Source: Actinoplanes sp. NBRC 103695 | Lineage (GTDB): Bacteria; Actinomycetota; Actinomycetes; Mycobacteriales; Micromonosporaceae | Assembly (NCBI RefSeq): GCF_030269485.1 | Contig: NZ_BSTL01000030.1 | Coordinates: forward strand, 49,593 to 113,592 | Length of the DNA: 64,000 nt | Reading direction: 5' to 3' | Shown here: positions 58,446-64,000 of the stretch, piece after piece | How the letters are laid out: the number at the start of each line of letters is the position of its first letter | Position numbering within the stretch: the first letter of the stretch is position 1 | The notes under the pieces: model-generated | The model's input: only the letters and a program-made list of their open reading frames with translations | Told to the model about the DNA's origin: nothing | Databases searched by the model: none | Made by a program: the position numbers and the translations under genes

Positions 58446-60032
58446 ATGGCGTTGGATTGGCGTGATCGACCGGCGGTGTCGCCGCTCGGCGGGTTTTTCA
58501 TACAGAGCCGAGCCGGCCGGACAGGAAATTTCGAAGTGTTGATCGCGTGGCCGGACGGCGGCTTGGCGCACTTCTGGCGTGACAACGAGGATCCGACCTT
58601 GCCGTGGCACGGTCCGGCGCTGTTCGCGCAGGGCAATCGCTACGTTGGAGCGTCCCTGGTCGAGTCGGACTTCGCAGCGTTCCGAAGTTCGTCACTGAAG
58701 AACTTCGAAGCGGTCGCCACGCGTGCGGACGGCGAGCTTGAGCACTGGTGGCGGGAAAACGGAGGAGCGTTCGTCTGGTCGAAAGCGGGGAGAGTTTTCA
58801 ACGGTGCGGTCGGGGCGCCGGCGATCACATATACCGGTGCACTGTTCCGCGAGGGAATATTTGACCAGGACGTCGACTCGCACATGGACAGCGCACTGTA
58901 CGTCGTGGTGCCGATGGGCGGCGGCAGCGGCGGCTTCGAAATGATGCGGCGGAAACACTTCGAGAGTGGCATTCAGCCGTGGGGTCGCATGGGCAGTCCA
59001 GGTCCGAACGAGCAGTTCGGAGGAGACACCCTTCTCGACCGGAAGTTCGTTGGCGCGGGACTTGCGCTCACGACACTGCACAACCAGACCGTCAAGGCGA
59101 GCTGGAAGGAAATGCGCGATCTGGGCGACCTTAGTTTTATCGGTGACATCTTGGTTGCAGTGGTCTCCGATCAAGGGGCGCTTCATGTTTATGCGTGGGG
59201 CAGAACCGGCAACCTCGGCCACTCAGGCGCTCCTGTTCAGGAGGGGTGGAGGGAAGCTCTCACCATTACTCAGCCGACCGAACTAGGCCACGTGCTCCGC
59301 CCATTTCGCGGTAGGCCTTGCCTTATGCAGAGTGACTACGGTCTCGATGAGGAGTCCGACATAATTCCGTTCGATGGCGCCCACTACGGAAATCTGGAGC
59401 TGGTGGCTCCCGCAAAGGATGGTGGAATTCTCCATTTCTGGAGAGATAACGGTGATCATGGGGAATCTCGCCGGCTTGACGAAGGCTGGTCGTTCGCCGT
59501 CAAGATAGGAACGGCTGAATACGACGAGGTCTCGCTGATCCAGAGTAACTTCGGCAACGCGGACCACGGCAATCTTGAAATGATCGCCAGGCGCCGTGAG
59601 CAGAGAGGTTTCGACTTCTTCTGGCGTGATGAGCAGTGGGCTTGGCATGGGCCAATCGTCGTGGGCTCGGAAGAATCGCAAACGGGAACGGTTGCCCAGC
59701 CGCTTTCGGCAGCGGACAGCATCAGCGCTCTTCGCTCGATCAATGTTGATTTCAGTGTTCCGCGCGAGGATCTCGAGCAATGGCTCGGCGATCCGAAATT
59801 CACGCCTTATCCCGCAATCGCGTCGGCGCTCTTCACGCTCGTCCGAGGACGAAAGCTCAGAGATTTGATATTCATTGACGTGATCGCCTTCAACTACGAA
59901 AACGCGCCCGGAGTCATGTCGCCGCGCGCGACTTCCGACGTTCGTGTCCATGTGTTGCAGGCGGCCATGCTCGAGGCGTACAACGGCCGGCACGGAACCA
60001 GCGAGTCGAGCTTCGACGCGATCCTCACGTAG
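58446..60032 (+). CDS. Lectin-like WRDN-repeat beta-propeller protein
   Basis: A 528-residue protein. Repeats of the type G-x-E-x(6)-DG-x-[IL]-x-[HF]-[FW]-W-R-[DE]-N occur at least four times (GGLAHFWRDNEDPTLPWHGP, GELEHWWRENGG, GGILHFWRDNGDHG, GFDFFWRDEQWAWHGP), separated by strands like GNLELVAPAKD and GNLEMIARRREQ, giving a propeller of tachylectin/fucose-lectin type. The C-terminal ~110 residues have no repeat. No signal peptide. GGAGG six bases before the ATG. Lower GC content than the rest of the window. Sugar specificity unknown. Confidence 0.7.
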   Translation: MALDWRDRPAVSPLGGFFIQSRAGRTGNFEVLIAWPDGGLAHFWRDNEDPTLPWHGPALFAQGNRYVGASLVESDFAAFRSSSLKNFEAVATRADGELEHWWRENGGAFVWSKAGRVFNGAVGAPAITYTGALFREGIFDQDVDSHMDSALYVVVPMGGGSGGFEMMRRKHFESGIQPWGRMGSPGPNEQFGGDTLLDRKFVGAGLALTTLHNQTVKASWKEMRDLGDLSFIGDILVAVVSDQGALHVYAWGRTGNLGHSGAPVQEGWREALTITQPTELGHVLRPFRGRPCLMQSDYGLDEESDIIPFDGAHYGNLELVAPAKDGGILHFWRDNGDHGESRRLDEGWSFAVKIGTAEYDEVSLIQSNFGNADHGNLEMIARRREQRGFDFFWRDEQWAWHGPIVVGSEESQTGTVAQPLSAADSISALRSINVDFSVPREDLEQWLGDPKFTPYPAIASALFTLVRGRKLRDLIFIDVIAFNYENAPGVMSPRATSDVRVHVLQAAMLEAYNGRHGTSESSFDAILT

Positions 60033-60163
60033 CGAGCGCCCGCCCGACATCTCGGACCGGAGGTCGACGACGCGATCGTCGCCCACGCACGAATTCATGG
60101 AGTCATGGCGATGCCCCGGCGGGGGCGGCGCGAGTTATCTTTATGATTACGGAGGATCTTGCC

Positions 60164-61249
60164 ATGGTCTGGCAGCACAACGACCTGACTGTCGCCTCAG
60201 CCGGTCCTGAGATGGAGTTCAGGTTTGGTGGCCTCGTCGCTTATACCTGGGATGTCGATCAGACGCAACACGTGGTGTACAACGGCGCGGACAGCCACGT
60301 TCACGAATTGTGGTTCCATCATGGTGACGGGTGGAATCACATCGACCTGACCGCCACCACCAGTTCTCCGCTGTCGGTTGGTGGCCTGGCTGGATACACC
60401 TGGGACGTCGACGATACCCAGCATATAGTGTACGTGAGCGCGGACGGTCATATTCACGAATTGTGGTTCCATCATGGTGACGGGTGGAACCACAACGACC
60501 TGACCGCTGCCGCAGGTGGCTCTCTCGGCCTGGGAGCCGTCAATGGCTATACGCGGGCCGCCGATCAGACGCAGCACGTAATATACCTCGGCACCGACAA
60601 TCATATTCATGAGCTGTGGTTCCACCACGGCGACGGGTGGAACCACAATGATCTGAGCCTAGCGGCCGCTAGTCCACCGAACTCTTCGGGTAACAATCCC
60701 ATCGGCTATCAGTGGGAGGTGGACACCACCCAGCATGTCGTAGGCGGCGGTGGTGACTTCCATATTCATGAACTGTGGTACGACGGACGCTGGCACCACA
60801 ACGATCTGACCACCGCCGCTGGTGGCCCGCTGGCAGCTGATTGGCTGACCGCCTACACGTGGGATATCGATGAAACTCAACATGTAGTTCATCGAGGCGC
60901 GTCCGACGGGCATATTCACGAATTGTGGTTCCATCACCGTGACGGCTGGAATCACCACGATCTCACCACCGCAACCGGTGGCCCACAGGCTGGAAACGCG
61001 CTGACCGGCTACACCTGGAATCTCGATCAGACACAGCATGTGCTGTACACGGGCAGAGAGGGTGGTGTCAATGAGTTGCGGTTCCGCCAAGGCGAAGGGT
61101 GGAGCAACATACAGGTCGCCGCCGCAACCCAGGTGCCGGGTCTGGGGGCCGGCATCATGGTCGGTTATACCTGGGACGTCGATCAGACCCAACACGTCGT
61201 GTATCGCGGTGCGGACAACCACGTGCACGAGCTTTGGTTCCACCACTGA
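60164..61249 (+). CDS. Seven-repeat propeller lectin-like protein
   Basis: A 361-residue protein made almost entirely of seven copies of a ~48-residue unit, Y-T-W-D-V-D-x-T-Q-H-V-V-Y-x-G-A-D-x-H-I-H-E-L-W-F-H-H-G-D-G-W-N-H-N-D-L-T. The seventh copy stops at ELWFHH and the N-terminus MVWQHNDLT supplies the missing last strand, as in velcro-closed seven-bladed propellers. The unit resembles fungal fucose-specific lectins. ATG at 60164 is chosen over 60143 because GGAGG lies eight bases before it. No signal peptide. Probably carbohydrate-binding. Confidence 0.8.
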   Translation: MVWQHNDLTVASAGPEMEFRFGGLVAYTWDVDQTQHVVYNGADSHVHELWFHHGDGWNHIDLTATTSSPLSVGGLAGYTWDVDDTQHIVYVSADGHIHELWFHHGDGWNHNDLTAAAGGSLGLGAVNGYTRAADQTQHVIYLGTDNHIHELWFHHGDGWNHNDLSLAAASPPNSSGNNPIGYQWEVDTTQHVVGGGGDFHIHELWYDGRWHHNDLTTAAGGPLAADWLTAYTWDIDETQHVVHRGASDGHIHELWFHHRDGWNHHDLTTATGGPQAGNALTGYTWNLDQTQHVLYTGREGGVNELRFRQGEGWSNIQVAAATQVPGLGAGIMVGYTWDVDQTQHVVYRGADNHVHELWFHH

Positions 61250-61369
61250 CCAGACCCGTCCCGAGCATGGATCAGAATGTGGTCGTGCTGGAGGTGTACG
61301 GCGGTTAACCGAGCGTGCCGGCCGCCTGGCTTCCGACGAGAGGACGAGCGCCGTTGAGTGCTGACGGAG

Positions 61370-62188
61370 TCAGTTCGGTATCAGCCTGATGCCGAGCGCC
61401 GATACCGAAATGATGGATTTCAACGCTAGCTGATGGTCCTTGGACCCTCCCGTCACCCCAGGGCGACCGCCCGCTGCGGTCGGTTCGAGCCGCCAGATCA
61501 GTTGACCGGGTTCTTCGACCCGTGCCTTCGCGCCTACGCCGGTCAGTACGTGTGCGCCCTCGAACACGAGTTCGGCGAATGGATGTGAGACCAGGTCGGT
61601 GCTGGTCCGCCGATCTATTCGTCGATCAACTCGAAACACGTGCCCGCCTACGCCGAGCGTGCTCCGTATCGCGACGGACCAGACGTCGATTGTGCAGGGC
61701 GAGGGTGTGATGTGATCTTTTGAGCGCGCTTCCCAATCGTGGGTGGTATCGAGATCTCCGCAGAAAGATCCGGTCACGAGGTTGCCCGCGCCCGGCGGCC
61801 AGTTCACCCGGAAGCCACCGCCGACCATCGTGAATCCGTCCGGGACGCCCGCGATCGCACGTGGGTGATTGCTCTCGGCACCCGTTGCCCTTGTATAAAG
61901 CAAACTCTCCTTGAGCTTCGTCCGTGGCATGTCCGCGGAGTTGACCTTCATACCGATCGCGAAGGCAGTGAGGCTGTGCGGGTTCGGGACCCGGTGGTCC
62001 TTGGAGGAAGCGAGCCAGGCCGATCGACTGTCATTCGGATATGAGGCGGTCAGCAGCGCACCGTTGGGTGTCTCCGCGGCCGTGGCGCCGCCTCCTATCA
62101 CGATCATGTCGGGATCCACCTCGACCGGCAGGTCGGTAAAGTGCGCCGCAGGTACGGGCGCCTGGTTCCGGAACACCGCGGTCGTCAC
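61370..62188 (-). CDS. SKDH-repeat protein
   Basis: A 272-residue protein of three ~75-residue repeats, each with G-G-G...[NL]-L-[LV]-T-[AG]-S and S-K-D-H followed by [IV]-x-[AL]-[IL]-[GR] (first copy SSKDHRVPNP...FAIGMKV; second ARSKDHITPSPCTIDVWSVAIR; third GGSKDHQLALKSIISVSALGIRL). A GTG at 62188 has GGAGG four bases upstream. Divergent to the IS region and convergent with the propeller gene. No known function; repeat architecture suggests binding. Confidence 0.6.
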   Translation of the reverse strand: MTTAVFRNQAPVPAAHFTDLPVEVDPDMIVIGGGATAAETPNGALLTASYPNDSRSAWLASSKDHRVPNPHSLTAFAIGMKVNSADMPRTKLKESLLYTRATGAESNHPRAIAGVPDGFTMVGGGFRVNWPPGAGNLVTGSFCGDLDTTHDWEARSKDHITPSPCTIDVWSVAIRSTLGVGGHVFRVDRRIDRRTSTDLVSHPFAELVFEGAHVLTGVGAKARVEEPGQLIWRLEPTAAGGRPGVTGGSKDHQLALKSIISVSALGIRLIPN

Positions 62189-62344
62189 TAGCCTCCGTCT
62201 TTCGTTAATGGCGGTGGTCGGTTCGTGCGGGTCCGGCTGTGCGGGGTTGGGGGTTTTCTGATGGCCGCCCAGCGGGTATCGCCCGGCCGTAGGCCGGGTT
62301 GCTCCGTGGGGTCCTGGGTTGTGGGTGGGCGGCGGATTCTGTTG

Positions 62345-63793
62345 TCAGGTAACGGGTTCGGGTAGTGCCGCGAGGCGTTCGAAGGCTTGGATGAGGTCGT
62401 CGGTCCAGGGCCAGCCGGCGGCGATGCGCAGGGTGGTGGTGCGGGCGGTGCGGGTTAGTTTCGCGGCGACGTGCAGCAGCCGGTAGCGCAGCTTCTTCGG
62501 CTCCGCTGCCGCGTGCGGGCCGTCCAGGAGTAGGTGCTGGGTCCAGGCGAGCAGGTCGATGCCGGTGAGGGCGAGTTCGAGCCAGGCTTGGTTGATGGCG
62601 AACTGGCGAGACGGGAACCGGCCGAACCCGGTCGCTTTGCCGGTGCGGATGCGGTCCTCGACGCGGGCATGAGCGCGGTGGCGGACTTCGAGGAACTGGA
62701 TCGACCCTTGACCGTGTGGAGTGTCGGTGGCGAACACCTGGTGACGTTTGCCGTTGATCGTGTCGAACAAGGTGAGTTGCGCGCCGGGGTGCGGGCGTTC
62801 CCGCCGGCAGAGCATGCGGGTGCCGGCGGGAACCCGGCCAGCGTGGCCGGGTCGCAGTGGTCGGTGAGCTCGACGATCTCGGCGCCGTCACGCAGGCTGC
62901 CGTCACCGTCCACGGCGGCGACCCAGCCGGTGGCGGTGGTGATCGCGGCCCGCACTGCTGCGGTGATCGCGACCCCGACCGAGAACTGCGTGTCGATCCC
63001 GTGTGCGCGCAAGGATCGGATGTGGGCGAGGAACTCGTGACTGGAACCCGCCGAGTCACTGCGGATGAGGATCGGGCTACCGTAGCGGTGCGCGTCCGGG
63101 ATCTGTTGCAGGGCCTGGCCGAGCACGGTGATGTGATCGGCGGCGGTGTTCGATCCGGCGTTGCCGGGGCGCAGCATCCCGGCCAGGGCCTCCCCGGTGC
63201 TGTCGAGGAAACACAGCAGCGGGTGGTAGCCGAACGTGCGTTTCCACGTCGGTGTCGCTGATTGCTTCTCGGAGTGGGCCAGCACGATCGTCGCGTCGAT
63301 GTCCAGCACGAACCCCGCCAGCTGCTGGCCGAGCACGGTGGTGGCAGGCATCGACCGGCGGGTTTCTGCCAGTTGCACCCAGGCCAGTTCCCGTGCGGCC
63401 GCCCGTGCCGCCCGCAACCGGGCCAGGGCCGCCGTGTCGATCTGGTCGAGGACCCGCCACGCGGTCGGATCCGACGCGACCGGCCCGAAAAAGGCCGGGC
63501 TGCTGCCGCAACACCGCCAGATCGGCGATGGCTTCACCGCCGTCGGCCAGCAGCACCGCGAGATCAACCGCGACCCGGCCTGGCTCATGCCTGCCCCGGC
63601 GCTGCCGGCCAACGCCCAGCACTTGAACGAAACCGCTGGTCAACCCCGTCCTGTCGGCAAGATCGGTGAGCAGTCGGGCACCGGCGTGACCGACCACACC
63701 ACGAGCGCCACCAGCAACGACAACCTTCGGATGCGTACGAGTACTCTGCACTCTGAAGTGCCTTCCGTGCAGGGTGATTCGGGCCTTCGACAT
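62345..63793 (-). pseudogene. IS1380-family transposase with two compensating frameshifts
   Basis: The N-terminal part (RVQSTRTHPKVVVAGGARGV ... VAVDLAVLLADGGEAIADLAVL), middle (FVLDIDATIVLAHSEKQSAT, SDSAGSSHEFLAHI) and C-terminus (PSRQFAINQAWLELALTGIDLLAWTQHLL) of an IS1380 DDE transposase lie in frames that shift twice. The first shift falls near 63489 at a run of five T (coding strand), one base too many; the second, near 62830, lacks one base and restores the original frame. Catalytic Asp-Ile-Asp and Asp-Ser are intact in the middle. Probably inactive unless frameshifting occurs. Confidence 0.85.
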
Positions 63794-63822
63794 CCCAAAT
63801 CTTCCCAGATCAGAAGGCACTT
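63756..63822. repeat. Inverted repeat in the transposase leader
   Basis: AAGTGCCTTC (63756-63765) and GAAGGCACTT (63813-63822) are perfect 10-bp complements flanking the transposase start at 63793. A hairpin in the message would sequester the start region, as in other IS leaders that limit read-through expression. Confidence 0.75.
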
Positions 63823-63949
63823 TCGCGTTCCATGGTCACCCCACCCGCCGCCCTTGCTGAAGGCGCGAGGCTAAGAGGGCATCTGATCCTCGATCAGGTT
63901 GATTCGCGTTTGCCGGCTGTCAGCGGGCGTGCTGGTTCGTTGGCAGTAC
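63823..63949. other. Intergenic gap between two IS elements
   Basis: Holds a likely left end of the next IS (GGCTAAGAGGGCATCTGATC, 63869-63888) about 60 bp before its transposase start. No gene. Confidence 0.35.
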
Positions 63950-64000
63950 ATGGGGATGGAGCGACGTCCATATCGATCGGACCTGTCGGATGCTCGGTGG
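63950..64000 (+). CDS. IS5-family transposase, N-terminus only
   Basis: An ATG at 63950 (or 63956) opens a frame reading MERRPYRSDLSDARW to the window edge. This sequence is the recognisable start of DUF4096-type IS5-family transposases. The gene continues outside the window. Confidence 0.7.
   Translation, partial: MGMERRPYRSDLSDARW

Larger units (their letters stand above)
62250..63822 (-). mobile_element. IS1380-family insertion sequence (approximate limits)
   Basis: Limits are inferred from TTCTGAT at 62256-62262 and its reverse complement ATCAGAA at 63809-63815, placed at either side of the transposase; only seven to eight bases match, so the true ends need confirmation. Size (~1.57 kb) fits the family. 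The element contains one transposase gene broken by two indels. Confidence 0.5.

Noticed and set aside
1..64000. tRNA, rRNA or riboswitch genes
   Set aside because: Reading the gaps showed no cloverleaf with CCA-type ends, no rRNA-like sequence and no riboswitch consensus; a covariance-model search would be decisive.

Overview
The window comes from a very GC-rich actinobacterium. It carries a complete Pup-proteasome locus (ARC/Mpa, Dop, Pup, PrcB, PrcA, PafA, PafB, PafC) followed by tatA, tatC, a lipid kinase and a HelY-type helicase, plus a PknG/GlnH/GlnX operon. Gene content and order resemble those of mycobacteria and streptomycetes. Overall style (many GTG starts, ATGA/GTGA overlaps, probable leaderless transcripts) suggests Micromonosporaceae, perhaps Actinoplanes or a relative; that placement is inference.

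Layout. 1-9360: housekeeping and accessory singletons (AHSA1-like, PH-like membrane protein, GNAT, CDP-alcohol phosphotransferase, HPRT-like, DUF2071, aldo/keto reductase, APH-like, zinc metallopeptidase, HAD), then an autoregulated-looking RHH/DUF4097 operon and a 42-residue ORF with a strong terminator. 9367-14900: YdcF-like protein, RecB-family nuclease, M50 protease, TrmI, a conserved hypothetical and a ferredoxin. 15074-36260: pupylation/proteasome genes, interrupted on the opposite strand by rmlB and by an MFS/DUF3866 block, then Tat, lipid kinase and helicase. 36245-42143: a TPR-CHAT protease with a class III cyclase, divergent from a cytoplasmic subtilisin, an ECF sigma factor and a small beta-rich protein. 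This looks like a proteolysis-controlled sigma-factor or conflict module and is the best candidate for an under-described system. 42373-45805: IMPase-like enzyme, TetR with twin operators, its divergent oxidoreductase, and a DUF1707 protein. 45993-55516: an eight-gene leftward run whose first seven genes overlap: GlnX, GlnH, coiled-coil protein, PknG, PP2C, vWA, zinc-ribbon/FHA, then a secreted protein. 55550-57932: acyl-CoA ligase and PEP-mutase-like enzyme. 58446-64000: a lower-GC island with three repeat-built, lectin-like proteins, bordered by a frameshifted IS1380-family transposase and the start of an IS5-family transposase.

How genes work together. ARC unfolds pupylated proteins for the PrcAB core; Dop activates Pup by deamidation and PafA ligates it; PafBC is the DNA-damage-responsive WYL activator. 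GlnH/GlnX probably sense an extracellular ligand and pass it to PknG, while PP2C, vWA and FHA could reverse, scaffold and read phosphorylation. No tRNA, rRNA or CRISPR array was seen.
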